Shown piece after piece: positions 31,863 through 38,778 of a DNA stretch of 41,148 nt. Within the stretch, counting starts at the first letter, position 1; the number at the start of each line of letters is the position of its first letter. This DNA is from CAYVFM01 sp964546375 (lineage in GTDB: Bacteria; Gemmatimonadota; Gemmatimonadetes; Palauibacterales; Palauibacteraceae). The DNA is taken from assembly GCA_964546375.1 (NCBI GenBank), contig CAZJJO010000006.1, positions 1 through 41,148 of the forward strand, written 5' to 3'. The position numbers and the translations under genes were made by a program. Below the pieces are notes generated by a model that saw only the letters and a list, made by a program, of their open reading frames with translations, was not told the origin of the DNA and did not search any database.

Positions 31863-32669
31863 TCAGCCCGCCGCTTCCGCGTCCCGGGCTTCGCCGTCCC
31901 CCCCTTCGTGCTCCACGAGCGGCTCCATCACCTCCCGCTCGAAGGCGGTGAAGAACGCCTGGCGCTCGCCGTTGGCCAGGCCCTGGAGCGGGCGGTCGAA
32001 CTGGCGGCGGGCCACCCGCCGGAGCGTCCGGGCGTGGACGCCGAGCTCCTCGGCCACCTCGCGCCAGCTCGCGTCCTCCGTCTTCCGGGCCGCCGCCCGC
32101 AGGAGGAGGATCCAGTCGAGGTAGGCCTTGAGGGTGAGGTCCTCCTCCTGGCCGATGACGTTGCGCCAGTGGTGCCACAGGGTGCGGCGGTCCCGCTCCA
32201 CCTCGCCCGCCAGCGCCTGGACCGAGGTGAGGGGGGGACGCCGGCGCAGGGCGCGGGTGAGGGCCGCGGCCAGGGTGGGGGAGAGGTCGCCGGCGTCGGC
32301 GAGCCGCCCCGCGAGGCGACGGAACCGCCGCTCGGCCTCGGCCCGCCGGATCGCGGCCTCCAGCTCCCCCTCGAGGGCGTCCGTCCAGACGACCTCCTCC
32401 AGGATCACGTCCTTGAGGTGGCGGAGGCTCGACGGATCCCGGCGGGTCACCAGGACCACGGCCGGCTCCGGATGATGGTGCTGCAGCGTCTGGAGCCGGG
32501 CGAACAGCTCCGGGTCCGGGTCCGGGGCCACCACCACCGCACACCGGGCCTCGGGGAAGAGGCGCCGGAAGGCCTCCCAGGACCCGGCCGTCCGGATGTC
32601 CCGGCCCTCCGGAACCCGCTCCAGGACCCTCCGTCGTTCCTCTCCTTCCGGGGACCACAGCGCGAGCAT
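31863..32669 (-). CDS. AraC-type HTH regulator with receiver-like N-terminal domain
   Basis: The 268-residue protein has two parts. Residues ~1-115 read as a receiver-like alpha/beta fold: LALWSPEGEERRRVLERVP, CAVVVAPDPDPELFARLQ, PAVVLVTRRDPSSLRHLKD. The phospho-acceptor position is occupied by Pro/Asp-rich sequence and the usual acidic pair is not evident, so it may be a pseudo-receiver. Residues ~150-245 contain two helix-turn-helix units of the AraC type: SVQALAGEVERDRRTLWHHW and SWREVAEELGVHARTLRRV. The start is placed at ATG 32669, where CCTCC (RBS GGAGG) is eight bases away; an ATG two codons upstream is too close to it. The upstream gap carries three direct repeats. Confidence 0.78.
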   Translation of the reverse strand: MLALWSPEGEERRRVLERVPEGRDIRTAGSWEAFRRLFPEARCAVVVAPDPDPELFARLQTLQHHHPEPAVVLVTRRDPSSLRHLKDVILEEVVWTDALEGELEAAIRRAEAERRFRRLAGRLADAGDLSPTLAAALTRALRRRPPLTSVQALAGEVERDRRTLWHHWRNVIGQEEDLTLKAYLDWILLLRAAARKTEDASWREVAEELGVHARTLRRVARRQFDRPLQGLANGERQAFFTAFEREVMEPLVEHEGGDGEARDAEAAG

Positions 32670-33106
32670 GGGCATCGCCTCCGTGGTCGGCGTCTCGGTG
32701 CGGATCGACGGGCTCCCGCGGCCGGACGGCGCGCCCTGGATGGACGATCCGTCCAGCCAGTTCGTCTCAACCTTGGGAGAGGGTATCAACAGGGTCTCAA
32801 CGCGGGGCCCCGTACCTCGTCCGTGCCGAGGGGTCGGCGGCGGGAGCTCGGGATCGCCCGGTCCTCGGGGGCGGAGAGCGCCGGAGCGGATTGGAGGGAC
32901 GGCCGTCCGCTCCGGTCGGGACCGCGCCGACCGGGGCCGGCGGCCCGCCGGCGCCCCGTCAGGCGGATCGTCCCCGCCGCGCGTCGGACTCCGTCGGGGG
33001 AACGGACCGCCCCCCGCTCGTGGTGCGGGGCAGGAACGCAAGCTGCAGCGGGGAACATCCGAGCGGCCCTGGGTCGCGGGGCCGCGCCACCCGAGGACGG
33101 TCCGGC
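32670..33106. promoter_or_regulatory. Intergenic region with three GTxTCAAC repeats and a hairpin
   Basis: This 437-base gap has no supported gene. GTCTCAAC occurs at 32764-32771 and 32794-32801 and GTATCAAC at 32783-32790; the last two are part of tandem 11-mers (GGGTATCAACA, GGGTCTCAACG). A stem TGGACG-ATC-CGTCCA sits at 32741-32755. On the minus strand the repeats read GTTGAGAC/GTTGATAC and could include -35-like TTGA elements for the regulator. Likely binding sites for the AraC-type protein. Confidence 0.5.
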
Positions 33107-33289
33107 ATGAGCGACCTCACCCTCCTGATCCTCCTGGTGGTCCCCCTGGTTCTCGCCCTGGCCCTCGGGATCTGGGTGGGGCTGGGCTATCCGGGCCTGT
33201 ACGGTCGCTTCGAGACCTCCGGCCGGACCCCGGGCCGAAACCCGTGGGAGCGGCTGGTGGACTGGATCGTGGGGAAGCTCGATGGGTGA
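33107..33289 (+). CDS. 60-residue single-pass membrane protein
   Basis: The small protein begins with a strongly hydrophobic helix (residues ~4-27: LTLLILLVVPLVLALALG then IWVGLG). A short basic linker follows (FETSGRTPGRNP) and then an amphipathic ending WERLVDWIVGKLDG. Its end overlaps the start of the CDF transporter by eight bases (ATGGGTGA), a strong sign that it is translated and coupled. GAGGA lies ten bases before the ATG. Function unknown; it may assist or regulate the transporter, by position only. Confidence 0.6.
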   Translation: MSDLTLLILLVVPLVLALALGIWVGLGYPGLYGRFETSGRTPGRNPWERLVDWIVGKLDG

Positions 33290-34205
33290 GGAGCCGGTGC
33301 TCGGCCCCGTCCGTCCCCGGCCCGGCGGGGGGAGGCCCCGGGAGCGCCGCCGGGTGGTGGTGCGGATCCTGTGGGGGGTCCTGCTGGCGAACCTGGTCGT
33401 GGTGGGGGCGAAGCTGTACGTGGGGCTCGGCTCCGGCTCCATCGCCGTGCTGGGCGACGCGGCCCACTCGGGCGTGGACGCCCTGAACAACACCGTGGCG
33501 CTGCTGGCCGTCCGGGTGGCCGCCGCCCCGCCGGACGAGGAGCATCCCTACGGGCACGGGAAGTTCGAGACGGTGGGCGCGCTGGCCATCGTCGCCTTCC
33601 TCTCCATCACCTGCTTCGAGCTGGTCCGGACCGCCACGTTCCGGCTGCTGGGCGAGGCGCGGCCGCCGACGGTGGAGCCGAGCCTCTTCTGGATCCTCGG
33701 CGGGGCGATGGTGGTGAACGTCGCGGTGGCCTGGTCGGAGGCGCACTGGGGCCGGAAGCACGGCAGCCACCTCCTGCTGGCCGACGCCCGTCACACGGCC
33801 GCGGACGTCCTGGTCACCGGCTCGGTGCTGGCGGGGATGGGCCTGGTCTCGGCCGGGTGGGAGCGGGCCGACGCCTGGCTGGCCCTGGCCGTGGCGGCGG
33901 TGATCGCCCGGTCGGGCTGGGAGATCGTGCGCGAGACCGTCCCGGTGCTGGTGGACGAGCGGGCCTTCGATCCGGACCGGATCCACGCGCTGGTCACCGA
34001 CGCCCCCGGCGTGCGGGAGGCCTCCGAGATCCGCTCGCGCGGGCGGCCCGGCGAGGCCTTCGCCGAGCTCACCATCCACGTGGATCCGGGGGCCGGGGTC
34101 CGGGAGGCCCACCGCATCGCCGACCGCGTCGAGCGGCTGCTGGAGGAGGAGGGAGGCTTCTTCGGCGTGACCGTCCACGTCGAGCCCGCCGAGGAGGCGG
34201 ACTGA
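33282..34205 (+). CDS. Cation diffusion facilitator metal transporter
   Basis: The 307-residue protein has six membrane segments between ~25 and ~220 and a C-terminal cytoplasmic domain (~225-300). The transport-site motifs are GDAAHSGVDALNN (Asp59, His62, Asp66) in segment 2 and DARHTAADVLV in segment 5, each with the D-H-D pattern. The HPYGHGKFE motif after segment 2-3 is classic for CDF proteins. It exports zinc, iron, cobalt or manganese by proton antiport. The two His-Asp sites lean towards zinc, or towards iron as in FieF, which has Asp instead of one His; the metal is not settled. It overlaps the 60-residue membrane protein gene. Confidence 0.93.
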   Translation: MGEEPVLGPVRPRPGGGRPRERRRVVVRILWGVLLANLVVVGAKLYVGLGSGSIAVLGDAAHSGVDALNNTVALLAVRVAAAPPDEEHPYGHGKFETVGALAIVAFLSITCFELVRTATFRLLGEARPPTVEPSLFWILGGAMVVNVAVAWSEAHWGRKHGSHLLLADARHTAADVLVTGSVLAGMGLVSAGWERADAWLALAVAAVIARSGWEIVRETVPVLVDERAFDPDRIHALVTDAPGVREASEIRSRGRPGEAFAELTIHVDPGAGVREAHRIADRVERLLEEEGGFFGVTVHVEPAEEAD

Positions 34206-34217
34206 GGAGGGGCGTCC

Positions 34218-34865
34218 CTAGGCTCCCGGCCGCCAGAGGCAGCAGCTGTCCCCCCGCGACTCGCACAGGGGATGCTGGGTCCCGCCCGCGCCGGGCTCCA
34301 GGCCGTGGAGGGCGAGGGAGGTCGACAGGGCCGACCGGACGACGTGGCAGGCCTCCGGCACCCCGGCGGCCGCCGGCAGGGAGCCCTCCAGCACCAGCGC
34401 CGGCGGGTCGCGCTCCGTCCGGACCGAGCCCCCGGGGTTGACCTGGCCGGCCACGCTCCGGGCGGTCCGCAGGGCCAGGTGCCGCTGGAGGGCGGCGGGC
34501 AGGGGCGCCCGCGCCATCCCCCGCCGAAGGCGCTTCTCGCGGAGCTGGCGCCGGGCCAGCCAGTCGCCGGCGCGCTCGAAGACGGCCCCGGCGTCGGGCC
34601 GCCGGGCGACCAGGACGAAGAGGTCCGCCAGCTCCCGGGCCCCCATCTTCGCCTTGCGGTCCTTCAGCTCGCGGTAGCGCCGGATCTGCGTCCCCACCAC
34701 CTCGCTCAGGCCGAGCCGGCGCGGCAGGCTCTGCTGGACGTCCTCCTCCTCCAGGACCTCGTCGGGGGTGTCGCTGCTCCGGAGGGCCTCCAGGAGGGCC
34801 AGGGCCACGACGGGCGTGGTCCGGGCGGTGGAGGGCGGATCCTGCAGGGAGGCGGACTCGCTCAT
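34218..34865 (-). CDS. Unknown protein with cysteine-rich C-terminus
   Basis: I do not recognise this 215-residue protein. The first half is helical and charged (LALLEALRSSDTPDEVLEEEDVQQSLPRRL, then IRRYRELKDRKAKMGARELADL). The second half is mixed and ends HPLCESRGDSCCLWRPGA, with another Cys in EACHVV. The ending is loosely like the metal-binding Cys motif of V4R (4-vinyl-reductase-like) domains, C-E-x-R-G-D-x-C, but the rest is too divergent to claim it. No signal peptide. The ATG at 34865 lies opposite the leuS gene ~280 bases away. Confidence 0.72.
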   Translation of the reverse strand: MSESASLQDPPSTARTTPVVALALLEALRSSDTPDEVLEEEDVQQSLPRRLGLSEVVGTQIRRYRELKDRKAKMGARELADLFVLVARRPDAGAVFERAGDWLARRQLREKRLRRGMARAPLPAALQRHLALRTARSVAGQVNPGGSVRTERDPPALVLEGSLPAAAGVPEACHVVRSALSTSLALHGLEPGAGGTQHPLCESRGDSCCLWRPGA

Positions 34866-35143
34866 AGGACCGGTAGGCTAGGCGGGCCGCGCCGGGGCGG
34901 CAAGCAGGGTCCCGTCGGACGGCGGACGGCCCGCCGGCCGGGGCGGTCGGCCGGCCGGACCGGTGGAACGGCCCGGAGCCGTCCCGTAACATGGGCCCGT
35001 CGGCCCGGCCCGGGTCGCGCCGCGTCACGGGCCGGTCCCGCGCCCGGAACGTCCCGCCGCCCCGCGGGTCCCACGGGACGCCCGTCGGGCCCGGCGGCCC
35101 TCGCGAAGCCCTCTCCCCGCCAGACAGGAGACGGACGACCACG

Positions 35144-37717
35144 ATGCACGATCCCGAGACCATCGAGCCGAAGTGGCAGGAGCGCTGGCGCGCGTCCGGG
35201 GCCAACGAGCCGGACCTGGACGCCGCCCGGGAGCCCTTCTACAACCTGATGATGTTCCCCTATCCCTCGGCCGAGGGCCTGCACGTGGGGAACCTCTACG
35301 CCTTCACCGGGGCCGACCTCTACGGCCGCTTCGAGCGCCTTCGCGGCCGGGACGTCTTCCAGCCCATCGGCTTCGACGCCTTCGGCATCCACTCGGAGAA
35401 CTACGCGCTCCAGGTGGACGTCCACCCGATGGAGCTGATCCCGAGCAACATCGAGAACTTCGAGCTGGTGCTGCGCCGGGCCGGGATCATGTACGACTGG
35501 TCCCACACCGTGGACACCACCGACCCGGCCTACTACCGCTGGACGCAGTGGCTCTTCCTCCAGCTCTACGAGGCCGGGCTGGCCGAGAAGAAGGAGGCGC
35601 CCGTCAACTGGTGCCCCTCCTGCCGGACCGTGCTGGCCAACGAGCAGGTGGTGGGCGGCGAGTGCGAGCGGTGCGGCACCGCGGTGGGACAGAAGCGGCT
35701 GTCCCAGTGGTTCTTCCGCATCACCGAGTACGCGGACCGCCTGCTGGAGAACCTCGAGTGGATCGACTGGTCGGAGACGACCAAGACGGCCCAGCGCAAC
35801 TGGATCGGACGCTCCGAGGGGGCCCGGATCCGGTTCCCGCTGGCGTCCTCCGGCGCGGCGGGGGGCGGAGCCGAGGACGACGGGACGGCTCCGGCGGGGG
35901 ACGGGGAGCCGCCGTCGGCGTCGGACGCCGACGAGGTCGTCGAGGTCTTCACCACCCGGCCGGACACGCTGTTCGGCGCCACCTTCATGGTGCTGGCTCC
36001 CGAGCATCCCCTGGTGGAGCGCGTGACGACGCCCGACCGGCGGGAGGCGGTGGAGGCCTACTGCGAGGAGGCTGCCGACGTGGACCTGGTCCGCCGCAAG
36101 AAGGTGGACCGCGCGAAGTCGGGCGTCTTCACCGGCGGCCGGGCCGTGAACCCGGCCACGGGCGAGGCCGTCCCGATCTGGGTGGCCGACTACGTGCTGA
36201 TGGAGTACGGCACCGGCGCCATCATGGCCGTGCCGGCCCACGACCAGCGCGACCTGGAGTTCGCCCTGGAGCACGGGCTGGAGGTCCGGCCCGTGGTGCG
36301 CCCGGCCGACGCCGACGAGGCCGCCGCCGGCGACGGGGACGCGCCCCCCGCCTGGGCCGACCCGGCCGCGGCGGGCGAGGCCTACGAGGCCTCGGGCGAG
36401 GGCGACGTGCTGGTGAACTCCGGCCGCTTCGACGGGAAGCCGGCGGACGAGGGTGGGCGAGCCATCGTGGCCCGGCTGGAGGAGCGGGGCCAGGGCGAGG
36501 CGGAGGTGAACTACCGGCTCCACGACTGGTGCATCTCGCGGCAGCGCTACTGGGGCCCGCCGATCCCGGTGGTCTACTGCGACGACTGCGGCACGGTGCC
36601 CGTGCCCGAGGAGGACCTGCCGGTGGAGCTGCCGGAGGTGGAGGACTTCCGGCCCGAGGAGGGGGGCGTCGCGCCGCTGGCCCGGGTGGAGTCGTTCGTC
36701 CGGACCGAGTGCCCGGAGTGCGGCGGGGAGGCCCGGCGGGAGACCGACGTCTCCGACACCTTCCTGGACAGCTCCTGGTACTTCCTGCGCTACCCGAGCA
36801 CCGACTTCGACGACCGCCCCTTCGACCCGGACCGCACCGGCCGGTGGCTGCCGGTGGACATGTACATCGGCGGGGAGGAGCACGCCGTCCTCCACCTGCT
36901 CTACTCCCGCTTCGTCACCATGGTGCTCTCGGACCTGGGGAAGCTGGACTTCGAGGAGCCCTACGACCGCTTCCGGAAGCACGGCCTGCTGACCAAGGAG
37001 GGCGCCAAGATCTCCAAGTCCCGGGGCAACGTGATCGTCCCCGACGAGTACCTGGACCGCCACGGGGCCGACGCCTTCCGGGCCTACCTGATGTTCGCCG
37101 GCCCCTTCCAGGAGAACAGCGACTTCCGGGACGAGGGCGTCGTGGGCGTGGAGCGGTTCCTGGACCGGGTGGCCGAGGCCGTCGACCAGGCGGCCGACGC
37201 CGGGGAGGAGGGCCTGGAGGACCCGGAGCTGGAGCGGGCCCTCCACCGCACGGTGGCGCAGGTCACCGAGGACTACGAGTCGCTGGACTACAACACCGCC
37301 ATCGCCGCCCTGATGGAGTACCTCAACGAGGTCCGGGCCGGGGGGCGCACCCCCTCGGCGGACGAGCTGCGCCCGGTGGTGGTGATGCTGGCCCCGGTGG
37401 CCCCGCACCTGGCCGAGGAGCTGTGGGAGCGGATCGGCGACGGCCGGCCGCTCTTCCCCGGCGAGGACGGGACGGCCGTGGCCCGGGACCTGTGGCCCGA
37501 GTGGGACGAGTCCATGCTGCGCACCGACGAGGTGGAGATCCCGGTGCAGGTCAACGGCCGGGTCCGGGCGACCATCCGGGTGGAGCGGGGCGCCCCGGAG
37601 GACGCGGTGCGGGCGGCCGCCCTGGAGGAGGACAACGTGGTCCGGCACGTCGGGGACGACGAGATCCGGAAGGTGGTCCACGTCCCCGACCAGCTCGTGA
37701 ACTTCGTGGTGGGCTGA
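35144..37717 (+). CDS. leuS: Leucyl-tRNA synthetase
   Basis: The 857-residue class Ia synthetase has normal length. It shows the HIGH-type motif HVGN (47-50) in MFPYPSAEGLHVGN and the zinc module WCPSCRTVLANEQV...CERCG. The CP1 editing domain carries FTTRPDTLFGATFMVLAPEHPLV and YGTGAIMAVPAHDQRD (editing Asp). The KMSKS loop is KISKS (622-626). The anticodon-binding and C-terminal domains end VNGRVRATI. It charges tRNA-Leu and proofreads. Two Ala/Gly/Asp-rich low-complexity inserts flank the editing region (~residues 235-262 and ~385-425). ATG 35144 begins at the family start; an AGGAG lies 13 bases upstream. A -10-like TAACAT is at 34987-34992. Confidence 0.96.
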   Translation: MHDPETIEPKWQERWRASGANEPDLDAAREPFYNLMMFPYPSAEGLHVGNLYAFTGADLYGRFERLRGRDVFQPIGFDAFGIHSENYALQVDVHPMELIPSNIENFELVLRRAGIMYDWSHTVDTTDPAYYRWTQWLFLQLYEAGLAEKKEAPVNWCPSCRTVLANEQVVGGECERCGTAVGQKRLSQWFFRITEYADRLLENLEWIDWSETTKTAQRNWIGRSEGARIRFPLASSGAAGGGAEDDGTAPAGDGEPPSASDADEVVEVFTTRPDTLFGATFMVLAPEHPLVERVTTPDRREAVEAYCEEAADVDLVRRKKVDRAKSGVFTGGRAVNPATGEAVPIWVADYVLMEYGTGAIMAVPAHDQRDLEFALEHGLEVRPVVRPADADEAAAGDGDAPPAWADPAAAGEAYEASGEGDVLVNSGRFDGKPADEGGRAIVARLEERGQGEAEVNYRLHDWCISRQRYWGPPIPVVYCDDCGTVPVPEEDLPVELPEVEDFRPEEGGVAPLARVESFVRTECPECGGEARRETDVSDTFLDSSWYFLRYPSTDFDDRPFDPDRTGRWLPVDMYIGGEEHAVLHLLYSRFVTMVLSDLGKLDFEEPYDRFRKHGLLTKEGAKISKSRGNVIVPDEYLDRHGADAFRAYLMFAGPFQENSDFRDEGVVGVERFLDRVAEAVDQAADAGEEGLEDPELERALHRTVAQVTEDYESLDYNTAIAALMEYLNEVRAGGRTPSADELRPVVVMLAPVAPHLAEELWERIGDGRPLFPGEDGTAVARDLWPEWDESMLRTDEVEIPVQVNGRVRATIRVERGAPEDAVRAAALEEDNVVRHVGDDEIRKVVHVPDQLVNFVVG

Positions 37718-37737
37718 CCGGCCGCGTCCGCGGCCGG
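37718..37737. terminator. Hairpin between convergent leuS and yggX-like gene
   Basis: CCGGCCGC (37718-37725), loop GTCC, GCGGCCGG (37730-37737): a perfect 8-bp stem starting at the base after the leuS stop. Likely bidirectional terminator without a T-tract. Confidence 0.5.
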
Positions 37738-37750
37738 GCCCGCCGGGCCG

Positions 37751-38041
37751 TCACCAGCCCACGTCGCCCTCCATCGAGGTGTCGATCTCGGCGCCCTCGC
37801 CCTCGTCGAAGAGGAAGGCCTTCAGGTTGCGGATCAGGAAGTCCCGGTCCTCGCGGTCCTGGAGGCTCAGCCCGAAGTGGTTGATGAGCAGCATCTGCCG
37901 CTCCTTCCAGTCCTCCCAGCAGTCGGCGCAGATCCCCTCCCGCACGCGCCGGCCCAGGTCGTTCCGGAAGGGCGGGGCCTTCAGGGGCTCGGCTCCCGCC
38001 GCGCCGCAGCGCTCGCACTGGATCGCATCGAGGTCGTCCAT
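37751..38041 (-). CDS. YggX-like Fe(2+)-trafficking protein with zinc-ribbon cysteines
   Basis: This 96-residue protein matches the bacterial Fe(2+)-trafficking (YggX) family by layout: LKAPPFRNDLGRRVREGI, then the signature WEDWKERQMLLINHFGLSL and FLIRNLKAFLF. YggX limits oxidative damage to Fe-S clusters in the cytoplasm. Unlike the E. coli protein, it has two CxxC pairs, Cys9/Cys12 in CERCG and Cys38/Cys41 in CADCW, which look like a zinc ribbon or an iron-binding site. The ATG at 38041 starts before the first pair. It converges on leuS and is divergent from infC, with a candidate promoter at 38100-38129. Confidence 0.82.
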   Translation of the reverse strand: MDDLDAIQCERCGAAGAEPLKAPPFRNDLGRRVREGICADCWEDWKERQMLLINHFGLSLQDREDRDFLIRNLKAFLFDEGEGAEIDTSMEGDVGW

Positions 38042-38099
38042 CTATCTTTCGTCTCCGTTCGGTTCGCGTCGCCCCGGACGGAACGCGCCCGGTCCCGCA

Positions 38100-38129
38100 A
38101 GGTAATTTCGGGACGGCGCCGGGCGACAA
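38100..38129 (-). promoter_or_regulatory. Candidate promoter of YggX-like gene
   Basis: On the minus strand, TTGTCG (38129-38124), 18 bases, TTACCT (38105-38100), ~60 bases before the ATG. The -10 is imperfect. Confidence 0.35.
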
Positions 38130-38138
38130 CCGGCGGCG

Positions 38139-38162
38139 CGGCCGGGGAGCGGTCCCCGGCCG
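38139..38162. promoter_or_regulatory. Perfect 10-bp hairpin upstream of infC
   Basis: CGGCCGGGGA (38139-38148), loop GCGG, TCCCCGGCCG (38153-38162). It lies ~95 bases before infC in the divergent gap with the YggX-like gene. It could be a leader structure of the infC mRNA or a terminator/operator; no T-tract. Confidence 0.45.
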
Positions 38163-38256
38163 GACGCGTACGGTACTTGCATTTTCGTCGCCTCGCCCGC
38201 CGGCGCGGGCAGCGCCATCGCAACGAGAGTCACGCCACGGAAAGGGAGGCACAGGG

Positions 38257-38775
38257 ATCGCTACCGACCACAGAGTCAACGAGGACATCCGGGTCAGCCC
38301 GATTCGCCTGATCGACAACGAGGGGGAACAGCTCGGGGTGGTCTCGCTGGAGGAGGCCCGCGAGATCGCCACGGAGCGCGGCCTGGACCTGGTGGAGGTG
38401 GCGCCCGACGCCCGACCTCCCGTCGTCCGGCTCATGGACTACGGCCGCTACAAGTACGAGCAGGCCAAGGCCGAGAAGGAGGCCAAGAAGAAGCAGCACA
38501 AGGTCGAGGTCAAGCAGGTCAAGTTCCGGCCGAAGATCGAGGAGCACGACTTCAACTTCAAGACGCGCCACGCCCGGGAGTTCATCGAGGAGGGCAACAA
38601 GGTCAAGATCGTCGTCATGTTCCGATACCGGGAGCTGCGCCGCCCCGAGATGGGCGAGGAGCTGCTGGACCGGATCGAGGAGGAGCTGTCCGACGTGGCG
38701 CAGGTCCAGTCGCGCTCCGGCCTGGAGCACCGGAACATGGAGATGGTCCTGGCCCCCAAGGACTGGGACGTCTGA
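38257..38775 (+). CDS. infC: Translation initiation factor IF-3 (AUC start)
   Basis: The 172-residue protein starts at a rare ATC codon at 38257. GGGAGG at 38244-38249 is seven bases upstream, and the frame reads ATDHRVNEDIRVSPIRLIDNE, the standard IF-3 N-terminus. No ATG or GTG is usable until deep in the N domain. Non-AUG starts (AUU, AUC, AUA) are known for infC and let IF-3 repress its own mRNA. The N domain runs to ~75; the Lys-rich linker helix, then VKFRPKIEEHDFNFKTRHAREF and the C domain follow, ending LAPKDWDV. It binds 30S and polices initiation. rpmI and rplT do not follow; a convergent gene ends three bases away. Confidence 0.93.
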   Translation: MATDHRVNEDIRVSPIRLIDNEGEQLGVVSLEEAREIATERGLDLVEVAPDARPPVVRLMDYGRYKYEQAKAEKEAKKKQHKVEVKQVKFRPKIEEHDFNFKTRHAREFIEEGNKVKIVVMFRYRELRRPEMGEELLDRIEEELSDVAQVQSRSGLEHRNMEMVLAPKDWDV

Positions 38776-38778
38776 GGG

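Noticed and set aside
34862..37681. Minus-strand frame opposite leuS
   Set aside because: Shadow frame; leuS shows all class I motifs.
38338..38775. infC starting at GTG 38338
   Set aside because: It would delete the first part of the IF-3 N domain, whereas ATC 38257 restores the full family N-terminus and has an RBS.
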